The translations under genes and the position numbers were made by a program. A stretch of 64,000 nt of DNA from Archangium lipolyticum. GTDB taxonomy: Bacteria > Myxococcota > Myxococcia > Myxococcales > Myxococcaceae. The notes below the pieces were generated by a model, which saw only the letters and a program-made list of their open reading frames with translations, was not told the DNA's origin and made no database searches. Each line of letters begins with the position of its first letter. Position 1 is the stretch's first letter. The stretch lies in NCBI RefSeq assembly GCF_024623785.1, contig NZ_JANKBZ010000011.1:124001-188000 (forward strand), given 5' to 3'. Shown piece after piece: positions 53,587 through 62,499 of this stretch.

Positions 53587-55892
53587 CCGCGCGCCTCCGT
53601 TCCCCAGAGGAAACAGCAACGCAGCTCCGCCGTGTGCCGCCCGCCGGCCGCGTCCAGCCACAGCTGTCCGGGAGCCGGAAGCATCTCCGAGACCATGACT
53701 TCCCCCTTTTGCTCGAGCAGGTTGACGAAGACGCGCAGCAGCGCCGGGCTCCGCACGTCGATGAGCACCGGCTTTCGCTCGCCCGGGAACTTCGCGAACA
53801 CGTGGTCCGGCAGTCCCCTTCGCGCCCAGATGCCCACCGCCGTCTGGAGCCGGGCCCGGTCATCCTTGCACGCGAGGAGCGCGTCCCGGTCCTCCGCCTC
53901 CAGCCGCCACTGCTCGCGCTGAAGCACCGCGCCGCCCAGCACCACCCGGGGCGTGTGCGCGCCCAGGGACACCCGCAGGGGACGGATGCGCGGCAGGGCG
54001 AAGGCCGTCTGCACCAGGCTCTCCATCTCACCATTGTAGAGGCACACCTCCGAGCCCAGCCGCGTGGACAACAGCCGCGCCGTGCGCCCGTCGCTCTCCA
54101 CCTGGAGGTCATCGAAGGGCAACCGCCACCCCGAGGCCCGGGCGCTCACTCCGCCCAGCTCCACCACGGGCCCGGGGAACTCCGAGGGCAGCAGTCCGGT
54201 GCGCCGCGAGGCCAGCACGGTGACGAACGGCACCGGCCGCCGCAGCGCACCGAGGGCCCGCACCATCTCGCTCTCCACCCGCCTCCGCTCCTCGTGGAAC
54301 TGCAGCGCCCAGCCCCACACCAGGGCCGTGTCGTGCACGTCCCCCACCACCAGCTCGTAATCGCCGCGGCTCCAGGCCTCCACGTCCGAGGCCCCGATGA
54401 GCAGATCGATCGACGTGACGATCGGCAGGTCCACGTCCTCACGAGGCGTGGGGAGCGCCGAGGGCTCCAACTCCACGCGGGAGGCCGCCGGATCGGGGAG
54501 CGCCGCCGCGAGCGCCGCGGCCACCGTGGTGTCGTATGGCAGCGGCCGATCTCCGTACGCCGCCACCACCTTCCAGAACGGCACCGTGCGCGCCCCCACC
54601 AGGGCCGCCACGGCCGCCCGGGCCGCCTCACGCGTGCGCAGCGCCGCCTCGGCCATCAACCCGAGCGCTGGCTCCAGCTTCCGCGTCAGCTCCCGTGCAC
54701 GCTCGCCGCCCACCGTGAGGCGCAGGTCTCCGCCGCACTCCTCCCGCATCGGAAGGCGGTCCTGGTAGAAGTTGTGGCTGTCCCCGCTCGACGCCGGAGC
54801 CGGTGGCGCCACGCTCCAGCGCTCCCGGGCGCGCTTCGCCATCTCCTCGTTGAGCGCCATCTTGCCCGCCGCGTCCGCCGCGCCGTAGCGGGCCATCAGC
54901 CGCAGCAGGCCCTCCAGCTCCCGCAGATGGTCGCGAGCCACCGGGCCGGGAATCCCGGCGAGGCGCTCGGTCAGGTCCTCCAGCGGGTGGTGCGAGGCCG
55001 CGGGCACCTCGAGCTGGTGGGTGAGCAGGTTGCGTTGGAGCCCGAAGTGGACGCACTCGAGCAACAGCGGCCACTCCACCCCGAGCGCCTCGCGCAGGGC
55101 CGACAGGGGCCGCGTCCCGTCCACCGCCTCCATCAGCCTCGGGAGCACATCCTCCACGCTCGCCGCCGGGGGCGCCGGCCCCTTGCGCGGGGGCAGCACG
55201 GCGAAGGACTTGCGGCGCAGGACGAGCCAGGGCGCCACCTCGGGGTCCGCCGCGATGGCGCGCACGAGGCCCAGCACCAGCCACGAGGCGGCGAAGGTGT
55301 TGCGCCCCACCAGCAGCTCCGGACCGGACCAGCGCACCGAGACGCCCGTGGGCGCGTCGGGCTCCACCCGGCCGTAGTTGATGGGACCGAAGAAGCTCAT
55401 CGTCTCGTTCTTCGCGCACAGCCGCTGCAGGTAGCTGGCCACCTGCCGCTTCAGCCGCGCTCCCTCCCGGCCGGCGAGCAGATCCCTCGCCACCGGAGGG
55501 CTCGAGCTGGCCACCGCCTCCAGGAAACGCGGCTCGGTGCGCAGCGCCGCGAGCGACGCCTCCACCCCGGCCAACTCCCGGGTGAACGCCGTCTCGAAGG
55601 AGGACGCGGCCTCCTGCGCGGCCCGGGCCAGCGTGTTGTAGGCGGCGAAGGACTCGGGAGACTCCAGTCCCTCCACCTCCACCGGACGCCCCGCCTTCAA
55701 CGCCGCCAATACCCCGGGCGGAGGACGGCGCAGGCGCGGACCGCTGGCCTTCAGCCCCTCCAGCTCACGCCGGGCAGCCCACAACTTCCGGGCGCTCGCC
55801 GCGGCCTCGGGACAACGCAGCCGCTCCAGCCGCTCGAACGAGAAGCCGGTGGTGCGCACGACGAGGTGAGGAAAGACGCTCCAACCCTTCAT
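53583..55892 (-). CDS. LanB-like lantibiotic dehydratase N-terminal/PEARL-type protein 1
   Basis: A 769-aa protein from ATG 55892-55890. The hallmark is LQRLCAKNETMSFFGPINYG; the domain end reads RPLRVSLGAHTPRVVLGGAV, then VFAKFPGERKPVLIDVRSP and PAPGQLWLDAAGGRHTAEL. Like the second LanB-like protein it lacks a SpaB_C elimination domain. The two are clearly related but divergent, so they probably act as partners or on different residues. The gene follows the kinase-fusion gene after 45 bp and is coupled to the next gene by ATGA. Confidence 0.82.
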   Translation of the reverse strand: MKGWSVFPHLVVRTTGFSFERLERLRCPEAAASARKLWAARRELEGLKASGPRLRRPPPGVLAALKAGRPVEVEGLESPESFAAYNTLARAAQEAASSFETAFTRELAGVEASLAALRTEPRFLEAVASSSPPVARDLLAGREGARLKRQVASYLQRLCAKNETMSFFGPINYGRVEPDAPTGVSVRWSGPELLVGRNTFAASWLVLGLVRAIAADPEVAPWLVLRRKSFAVLPPRKGPAPPAASVEDVLPRLMEAVDGTRPLSALREALGVEWPLLLECVHFGLQRNLLTHQLEVPAASHHPLEDLTERLAGIPGPVARDHLRELEGLLRLMARYGAADAAGKMALNEEMAKRARERWSVAPPAPASSGDSHNFYQDRLPMREECGGDLRLTVGGERARELTRKLEPALGLMAEAALRTREAARAAVAALVGARTVPFWKVVAAYGDRPLPYDTTVAAALAAALPDPAASRVELEPSALPTPREDVDLPIVTSIDLLIGASDVEAWSRGDYELVVGDVHDTALVWGWALQFHEERRRVESEMVRALGALRRPVPFVTVLASRRTGLLPSEFPGPVVELGGVSARASGWRLPFDDLQVESDGRTARLLSTRLGSEVCLYNGEMESLVQTAFALPRIRPLRVSLGAHTPRVVLGGAVLQREQWRLEAEDRDALLACKDDRARLQTAVGIWARRGLPDHVFAKFPGERKPVLIDVRSPALLRVFVNLLEQKGEVMVSEMLPAPGQLWLDAAGGRHTAELRCCFLWGTEARG

Positions 55893-55937
55893 GGGTGACG
55901 CACCCCGGCCCATCTGCCTCTGGAAAGGCAAGGCTCC

Positions 55938-58900
55938 CTAGTTCTTCGGCAGCGGTACGGCCTCGATCTCCTGATCCGGCACCGCCATCACCCACCGGGA
56001 CCACACCGGCAGGTTCGGGCAGGTGACGACGACCTCCAATTCCTTGCCAGCCTCGATGGGCGCCGTCACCGGCGTGGCGCCGGGCAGCATGTCCGCGCCC
56101 ACCTTGACGAAGCAGCCCGGCTGCCCGCCCACGTGCAGCGTGCCCTTGCCGTCCGACTCCGACTTCGCCTCGGGCAGGGTGTGCACATCGATGAGATCCT
56201 TGCGCACCGGAATCCCGAAGCGGCGCAGGCGTCCGTTCATCGCCGTGGAGACGACGTTCTGGCGGGCCCCCTCCAGGCTGAGACTCGAGGTGTCCTCCAC
56301 CCGGAGGCCCGCGATGTAGAGCTGCTCGCCCGGCGCGCGGTTGATCACCTCGACGCCTCCGCCGGAGAGCAGCTTCGGAGCCACCAGTCCCACCCCTCCC
56401 ACGAGCAGCAGCGCGACGCCGCCGAGGAGGACCCACTTGAGCGGCGAGGACTTCGGGGCCGCGGCGGCGACAGGAGCGGCAGGGGCCACCGGGGCGGCCG
56501 GAGCGCGGGGAGGCGCGGCCATCGGAGCCGGAGCGGCCGGGGGAGCCGCCTGGGGCACAGGGCGGTTGGCCACCGGGACCGAGGGCTGCACCGCGGCTCC
56601 GGACGAGCGGGGCGGCACCGCGGGAGTGGAGATGGACGCACGCGGCGGGACGGATGCCGACGGACGTGCCGCCACGGTCGGCGGAGGCGGAAACGCCACG
56701 GGGGGCGCGGGCCGGCCCTGCACCGCGAGCGCCGGCTCGTTCTGCGTCGGAGGCTCGGGAGGCAGGGCGTTGGGGGCGATGAGTCCCTGGGTCGCCGGAC
56801 GGTAGACCTCGGTGCGCTCGTCCGGAGGGAGCGCTCCCACGGGCAGAGGTTTCTGCGCCAGGCGAGGGGCCGCGACGGGGTGCTGGGGCACGGGCGGCGG
56901 GGCGCTATGCGACCCTGTACCCGTGCCCACCCCGGACCGCGCACCCGCGGCGGGCTTGACCGGCGCACTCGTGTCCGCGGGCGCCGCCATCTCCAGCGTG
57001 GGGCTCGGCGGAGGAGGCGCGGGAGGACGAGGCCCGCTGCCCGTGAGCCCTGGCGTCCCGCCCACGCCCGGGAACGAGCCGGACATCGGGCCGGCGATGG
57101 GACCGAACTCCGCGAGCCGCTCGCCCAGGGTGGCCTTGAAGAACTGGGCCACGGCCGCCGGCGACGAGTTGAGCCGGTGGTGGGCCATCACCGCCTCGAT
57201 CTCCTCGCGCACGGCGGCGGCGGAGGGCGTGCGGCGCGCCGGGTCCTTCACCAGGGCGCGCAGGATGAGATCCGACACGTCCTGGGGGATGGTGGGCTTG
57301 AGCTGCGACGGCACGGGGGCCGGCTCGCGGACGATCGCGTTGAGCGTGGCCGCGTCATGGTCGCGCTTGAAGGGCAGCTGGCCGGTGAGCAGCTCGAAGA
57401 GCATCACGCCCAGGGCGAACACGTCGTTGCGTGCGTCCAGGGAGCGGCCCGCGGCGGCCTCCGGGGAGATATAGGAGATCTTCCCCTTGAGCACGCCCGC
57501 CTGGGTGTTCTCCTCGCCCTGCACCTTGGCGATGCCGAAGTCGCTCAGCTTGATGGCGCCATCGAGCGAGATGAGGACGTTGTGCGGGCTGACGTCGCGA
57601 TGCACCACCGGGTGGGGCACACCGGCCGGGTCCACGTAGCTGTGCGCGTAGTGCAGGCCCGCGGCCGTCTCGGCGACGATGCGCAGCGCGTGCTCCATGG
57701 GCAGCGCGAGGCCCTTGCGCCGCAGCTCGTTCATCAGCTTCTTGAGATCCGGGCCGCGGACGTACTCCATGAGGATGTAGGCCACGCCATCGGACATGCC
57801 CACGTCGAACGTCTGCACGACGTTGGGGTGCGTGAGGCGCGCGTTGGCCCGCGCCTCGGCGAAGAGCATGTCGACGAACTCGGCGTTCTCCGCGAACTGC
57901 GGGAGAATCTTCTTCATCACCAGGAACTTCTCGAACCCCTTCACGCCCACCTGCTTGGCGAGGAACACCTCGGCCATGCCGCCCTGGCCCAGCCGGCGGA
58001 TGACCTGCAGCTTGCTGGCGCTGATGGAGTTGCTGATGTCCGAGTTGCTGCCCTTGTTGCCGCTCGGCTCCACGTTGGTGGAGCCAAAGAGGTACTGGCT
58101 GAGGGCGCGCGGCTCGAGCGCCTCGATGTCCTCCAGCGGCTGGTCCACCAGCGACGAGCGGTTGAGCAGCGGCATCAGCTGGGGCACGGCGGGCAGGCGC
58201 GCGGTGCCGCCGCAGATGGGGCACTGGCGCTCCGGGCTGGCGTTGGCGCGCAGCTTGGCCAGGTACTCGGAGGCCAGGGCGCGCTGATGGTGCTCATGGC
58301 CGCAGTTGCGGCACTCGCACGGCAGCCACAGCGTGCCGATCTTCGCGGAGAGCGGCCTGGTGAAGCGCGCCAGGGCATTGAGCACCGGCGGTGGCACGCG
58401 GCACAGCACCACCTCCTTGGCGCCCTGCGCCGCCATGGCCAGCACCTGCTCCAGCTTGGGCACCGCCTCCGGCTCCACCTTGGTGACGTGGGCGAAGTCG
58501 AACGCGACGCGCCCCTCCAGGCCCGAGGCCAACCGGCGCACGTTCAGGTCACCCTTCAGCTCGCTGGCCAGGGTGACGTAGGTGATGTCGTCCTGGACGA
58601 TCTTCAGGTGCGTGGTGAGCGACGTCGGCGCGCTGGGCGTGGTGGCGCGCAGGTAGCGCATCACCACCGGATCCACCGTGCCGAACTGCTGGCGCCTGGC
58701 GTAATCGAAGAACTCGCTCGGCAGGTCCGCGAACTCCAGCTTGCCCGCGCACACGGGGCAGGAGTGCTCCGGCGCACGGCCCTCGGCGATGACGGCCGAC
58801 TCCGTCTGCAGGTCCACCAGCCGCAGCCGGTCCTCCCCACAGGCGCGGCACGTGTAGGGCGCGAGCACCGACAGCACCCGCGCCACGCCGACGAAGCCCT

Positions 58901-59192
58901 CCACCATGTTGAGCTGGTCCACCATCACCGGTGGCGCGTTGACCACGTACAGCGAGATGGCACCCGGAGGCAGCTTGCTGGCGAACTCGATCCACCGCCG
59001 CACGCCAAAGGAGCTGATGCGCTCCACCTGGCCCAGATCCACGATGAGCAGCCCACCGAGCTCTGGCGACGCGGACGTCAGCGGGAACGTCTCGTCGATG
59101 ATGCCGGCGATGCGGACGTGGTTGATGGTACCCACGCGCACGCGGCTGATAGTGGCATTGGAACCCTGCGTCTCCACCGTCCCGCTCCTCAT
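55938..59192 (-). CDS. STAS and zinc-ribbon domains fused to a membrane Ser/Thr kinase
   Basis: A 1084-aa protein. Residues about 15-105 are a STAS-like domain (GLLIVDLGQVERISSFGVRRW); CRACG...CPVC forms a zinc ribbon; a second STAS-like domain follows (VAFDFAHVTKVEPEAVPKLE) and a second ribbon (CRNCG...CPIC). The kinase domain runs about 393-660: GQGGMAEVFLA, VMKK, HRDVSPHN (near 528), DFGIAK (near 550), GKISYISPE. A long Pro/Ala-rich stretch leads to one membrane helix (about 919-941) and a C-terminal domain of about 140 aa. STAS domains are partners of anti-sigma-type ATPases, and the coupled upstream gene encodes an HATPase protein. It may regulate the LanB operon it precedes. Confidence 0.88.
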   Translation of the reverse strand: MRSGTVETQGSNATISRVRVGTINHVRIAGIIDETFPLTSASPELGGLLIVDLGQVERISSFGVRRWIEFASKLPPGAISLYVVNAPPVMVDQLNMVEGFVGVARVLSVLAPYTCRACGEDRLRLVDLQTESAVIAEGRAPEHSCPVCAGKLEFADLPSEFFDYARRQQFGTVDPVVMRYLRATTPSAPTSLTTHLKIVQDDITYVTLASELKGDLNVRRLASGLEGRVAFDFAHVTKVEPEAVPKLEQVLAMAAQGAKEVVLCRVPPPVLNALARFTRPLSAKIGTLWLPCECRNCGHEHHQRALASEYLAKLRANASPERQCPICGGTARLPAVPQLMPLLNRSSLVDQPLEDIEALEPRALSQYLFGSTNVEPSGNKGSNSDISNSISASKLQVIRRLGQGGMAEVFLAKQVGVKGFEKFLVMKKILPQFAENAEFVDMLFAEARANARLTHPNVVQTFDVGMSDGVAYILMEYVRGPDLKKLMNELRRKGLALPMEHALRIVAETAAGLHYAHSYVDPAGVPHPVVHRDVSPHNVLISLDGAIKLSDFGIAKVQGEENTQAGVLKGKISYISPEAAAGRSLDARNDVFALGVMLFELLTGQLPFKRDHDAATLNAIVREPAPVPSQLKPTIPQDVSDLILRALVKDPARRTPSAAAVREEIEAVMAHHRLNSSPAAVAQFFKATLGERLAEFGPIAGPMSGSFPGVGGTPGLTGSGPRPPAPPPPSPTLEMAAPADTSAPVKPAAGARSGVGTGTGSHSAPPPVPQHPVAAPRLAQKPLPVGALPPDERTEVYRPATQGLIAPNALPPEPPTQNEPALAVQGRPAPPVAFPPPPTVAARPSASVPPRASISTPAVPPRSSGAAVQPSVPVANRPVPQAAPPAAPAPMAAPPRAPAAPVAPAAPVAAAAPKSSPLKWVLLGGVALLLVGGVGLVAPKLLSGGGVEVINRAPGEQLYIAGLRVEDTSSLSLEGARQNVVSTAMNGRLRRFGIPVRKDLIDVHTLPEAKSESDGKGTLHVGGQPGCFVKVGADMLPGATPVTAPIEAGKELEVVVTCPNLPVWSRWVMAVPDQEIEAVPLPKN

Positions 59193-60046
59193 TCCGACTG
59201 GAAGTACAGCAACGACTTGGGAAGCGCCGCGCGGCGGCGCGCCTCCCCCAACCCGACCACGCCCAGCATCCGCGTCTCCTTGCCTGGTACCACGCGGACC
59301 GCGATCAGCTCACACGCCTCCAGGATGCGCCGCATCCCGAGCCCCGCTCCACCGCCCGAGGCATTCACCTGCATCCGCCCGCCCAGCGACGCCACCGCCC
59401 GCGCGATGGGCCCGGGAGTCAACCGCCCGAAGCGGTCCACCGCCTCCAGGTAGATGCCACCCTCCCCCACCGCGAAGGACACCTGACAGACGTGCTCCGG
59501 GGCCACCGCCTGCACGGACTCCCGCTGGTGGGCATAGAGCGGCGTCCCCTTCGCATCCACGGGCGCGTCCAGCAGCGCGTTGGCGGCCAGCTCGTGCATC
59601 ACCTCGGCCGCCAGGCTCGCCGCGTTGCGGCTGCCCTTGGAGGCCTCCACCAGCGCGGCCGCCTCGGACGAGGCGCCCTTGAGATCCAACACCCGCTCCA
59701 ACCACAGCTTCGCCACCGCCGCCCCGGGGGGCATCAGCGACTCGCCCCGCAGGAGCGAGGCCAGCACCCGCATCTCCCACGCGGACGGAGTCCCCCCCGG
59801 CTCGCGTGTGGCCAATAGCAGGGATGGTGGGGTCCTCTCGAGGTGCGCGGCATGAGACGGACCCAGACGGCCATCGAAGAGGACCAGCTCCCGAGCCGGA
59901 GCGCGCGTACTTCCCCCACCCTCCACCAGCGGTAGTCCACTGCGGACGAGCCCGGGCGTGGCCAGCTCCAGCGCGGCGGGAGCCAGGGAGGGGTCTGCGA
60001 CCAGATGGAGGCCGGTAGCGGCCTCCGGGCGATGGGCGGCTCTCAC
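59189..60046 (-). CDS. HATPase-like (RsbW/anti-sigma-type) protein
   Basis: A 285-aa protein from GTG 60046-60044. The C-terminal half has ATPase-like boxes: EVMHELAANALLDAP (N box), VEAVDRFGRL-type D box (read YLEAVDRFGRL), and GGGAGLGMRRILEACELI (G box). No phospho-acceptor His domain is present, so it resembles serine-kinase/anti-sigma ATPases of partner-switching systems. The N-terminal half is unrecognised. It overlaps the STAS-kinase gene by ATGA, so the two products probably interact through the STAS domains. Confidence 0.7.
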   Translation of the reverse strand: MRAAHRPEAATGLHLVADPSLAPAALELATPGLVRSGLPLVEGGGSTRAPARELVLFDGRLGPSHAAHLERTPPSLLLATREPGGTPSAWEMRVLASLLRGESLMPPGAAVAKLWLERVLDLKGASSEAAALVEASKGSRNAASLAAEVMHELAANALLDAPVDAKGTPLYAHQRESVQAVAPEHVCQVSFAVGEGGIYLEAVDRFGRLTPGPIARAVASLGGRMQVNASGGGAGLGMRRILEACELIAVRVVPGKETRMLGVVGLGEARRRAALPKSLLYFQSE

Positions 60047-60062
60047 GTGACGGCTCGGTGAC

Positions 60063-62330
60063 TCAGTACTGGTATTTGATCTCGCTGAAGACGCTCAGCG
60101 GCGGTGCGGGGAAGCCGTGGGACTCCTCGTACCTCGCGTTGAAGAGGTTGGAGCCGAGCAGCGACACCGTCAGCCCCTTGGTGACGTTGGCCCCCACGCG
60201 CGCGGTGGCGGTGAAGTAGCCGGGCAGCTTCACCTGCTCGAGCTCGCCCGTCTGCGCGTTCGCCAGGAAGCCCGGGTCATACCGCTCACCCACGAACAGG
60301 GCGTACAGCTCGGCGAAGGCGAACTTGCCGAAGTTCGTCCGGCCCCGCGCGTACACGCGATGGGCGGGCGCGTAGTCCAGCGGCCGGTCCGGCCGGCCCT
60401 CGAAGGCAAGCGCGCGCGCATCCAGGAACTGGTACGCCACGTCGAAGGAGGAGTTGATGGACGCCACCTGCGCCGCGGCCTCCACCTCGAAGCCCCTCAC
60501 GCGCGCGTCACCGACGTTCTTGAACTGCGACGTGGAGCCGAAGAGGAGCTCCTGGTTGATGAAGTTCTTCGCCAGGTTGTAGAAGCCCGTGCCCGTCACG
60601 CGCACCGTACGGTCGAACGGCCAGAAGTCGACCGACGCCTCGACGGTGTCCAGCGTCTCGGCGCGCAGGTTGCCGTTGCCGATCAGCGTGGCCGCGTACA
60701 TCTGCTGGTTGATGGCCAGCTCCGCCAGCGTGGGGGCGCGGAAGGCGCGGCCGTAGTTGGCGCGGAAGGTCAGGTCCGGCCGGGCGTGGAAGACGACGCT
60801 GGCACGCGGGGAGAGCTGATCCGTGCGCGCCTGCCAGATCTTCTCGGGGATCATGTACTTGTCGTAGCGGGCACCCGCGCTGACCACGAGCTGGCTGAGG
60901 GGCCGGTACTCCGCGTCGACGAAGCCACCGGCGATGTCCTGGCGGGTCTCCTCCAGCGACAGGCCGGGCAGCACGTTGGGGTTGTTGACCAGGTCGTTCT
61001 TGTAGTCACCGCCGAAGGTGAGCGTGAGATCACCCAGGGTGAGCAGCGCGCGGGCCTCGGCACCCAGCCGGCGGCGCTTGCCGAGCGCCGTGTTGGGGGT
61101 GTCGTTGAAGGCGTTCTCCATCTGCACTTCGCGGCGCTTGAAGAGCGTGTAGCCCTGGGCGAACACGCGCAGGTTGTCCGTCACCTGCTGGTCCACCTGG
61201 GCGCTGGCGTTGAAGTTCTGCACGCGCTCGACGTCGTTGGGCGTGTAGTGGCAGCGGCCGCAGTTGCCCACGGTGGAGATCTGCTGGCCACCCGGGCGGC
61301 CGATGTCGGCGTCGGTGAAGGCGGCATCCAGCGCCACGCCCTTCACGTTCAGCTTGCCGCTCACCTGGTGCACCAGCGAGTCCTGGTTGGTGTCCACGCG
61401 GCCCGTCTTCGGATCATTGAAGAGCTGCGGGCCGTCCGAGCCGAAGCCGTAGTAGTTGACGAGCGCCTCCACGGGGCCGCCCCGGCCGGCCGCGGTGGCC
61501 TGCGCGCGCCAGGTGCGGTCCTGGCCCGCCATCAGCCGCGCGTCCACGCCCCAGTCGCGCCCGTCCTGCATCAGGTCCGACGGCTGGCGCTCGATGATGT
61601 TGATGACGCCGCTGAAGGCGTTGGAGCCGTACAGCGACGAACCGGGGCCGCGGATGACCTCGATCTGCTTGAGGTTGTTCAGCGGCGTGGTCTCGTCCGC
61701 GTAGAACTGGCCCGTCCACGGGTCCGTCAGCGGCCGGCCGTCCTTGAGCAGCAGGAGCCGGTTGGAGAGGTAGTTGGAGCCCAGGCCGCGCGCGCTCACC
61801 GCCGCCTTGCGCATGGAGCCCCGCCGGCACTCCATGCCGGGGAAGTACTGGATGGCCTCGCACAGGGTGAACTGGCCGGTGCCCTCCAGCTCCTCGGCGG
61901 GAATCCAGGACACCGTCATCGGCACGTCCGCGATGCGCTGGCTGCGCTTGGAGGCCGTGGACACCACCGCCTCGCTCAGCAGCTGCTGCACGGACTCCTC
62001 CAGGGAGTCGGTGCCGGGACCGGCGAGCGGATCCGGGATGTCCACGCCGGCCAGGGCGGACGGCGGGGGCAGCGGACGCGTGGTGGACGGCCCGGAGAAG
62101 GGCGCGCTCTTGGGGATGTTGGACGAGGACGGCGCCGGCAGCGGCAGCGGCTTGCGAGCCTTCGGAGCATCCGCGCCCTGAGAAGCCGGAGCCTCGGCCG
62201 CCGGTCCCTTCGCGGTGCTCGCGGAAGCAGCCGGGGAAGACTTCGTCTGCGCCGCCCCACCACTGCTGGCGGCGAGGCCACACACCAGCCCGACGAGGGC
62301 CGGGAGCCAAGCGATTCGAGTCGAGTGCAT
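60063..62330 (-). CDS. TonB-dependent outer-membrane receptor with CxxCH motif
   Basis: A 755-aa protein with a signal peptide, a Pro/Ala-rich spacer (about 30-105), then a plug domain (ADVPMTVSWIPAEELEGTG, EVIRGPGSSLYGSNAFSGVINII) and a 22-strand barrel ending in an aromatic residue (SEIKYQY). TonB receptors take up siderophores, vitamins or metal complexes with energy from the inner membrane. A loop contains NCGRCHYT: a CxxCH c-type heme attachment motif, not normal for receptors. It is followed downstream on the operon strand by the HATPase gene (16-bp gap), and preceded by the PhnD-like gene, 169 bp upstream. Confidence 0.9.
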   Translation of the reverse strand: MHSTRIAWLPALVGLVCGLAASSGGAAQTKSSPAASASTAKGPAAEAPASQGADAPKARKPLPLPAPSSSNIPKSAPFSGPSTTRPLPPPSALAGVDIPDPLAGPGTDSLEESVQQLLSEAVVSTASKRSQRIADVPMTVSWIPAEELEGTGQFTLCEAIQYFPGMECRRGSMRKAAVSARGLGSNYLSNRLLLLKDGRPLTDPWTGQFYADETTPLNNLKQIEVIRGPGSSLYGSNAFSGVINIIERQPSDLMQDGRDWGVDARLMAGQDRTWRAQATAAGRGGPVEALVNYYGFGSDGPQLFNDPKTGRVDTNQDSLVHQVSGKLNVKGVALDAAFTDADIGRPGGQQISTVGNCGRCHYTPNDVERVQNFNASAQVDQQVTDNLRVFAQGYTLFKRREVQMENAFNDTPNTALGKRRRLGAEARALLTLGDLTLTFGGDYKNDLVNNPNVLPGLSLEETRQDIAGGFVDAEYRPLSQLVVSAGARYDKYMIPEKIWQARTDQLSPRASVVFHARPDLTFRANYGRAFRAPTLAELAINQQMYAATLIGNGNLRAETLDTVEASVDFWPFDRTVRVTGTGFYNLAKNFINQELLFGSTSQFKNVGDARVRGFEVEAAAQVASINSSFDVAYQFLDARALAFEGRPDRPLDYAPAHRVYARGRTNFGKFAFAELYALFVGERYDPGFLANAQTGELEQVKLPGYFTATARVGANVTKGLTVSLLGSNLFNARYEESHGFPAPPLSVFSEIKYQY

Positions 62331-62499
62331 CGTTCTCTACGTCCCGCGAGTTGAAGAAGAAGCGTTCGAGGACACGTCCATGGTCGCCGACCGGTGCGCT
62401 CCCCACGCCGTCCCCGAGACGGCCGTCCCCAAACGCCCAGGTTGTTGAATGGTGGGTACTCTATCTTTTCGACGAGGAAAAAGTCGCCCCCCGCCCGGG

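Noticed and set aside
52941-55898. A long plus-strand frame opposite LanB1
   Set aside because: Same reason: antisense shadow of a gene with conserved LanB motifs, and no ribosome site.
55893-55937. A precursor peptide before LanB1
   Set aside because: The gap is only 45 bp and holds no start-to-stop frame of useful length.
56133-59453. A plus-strand open frame of more than 1100 codons opposite the STAS-kinase gene
   Set aside because: It mirrors the third-position GC bias of the real gene, and its product is low-complexity without motifs.
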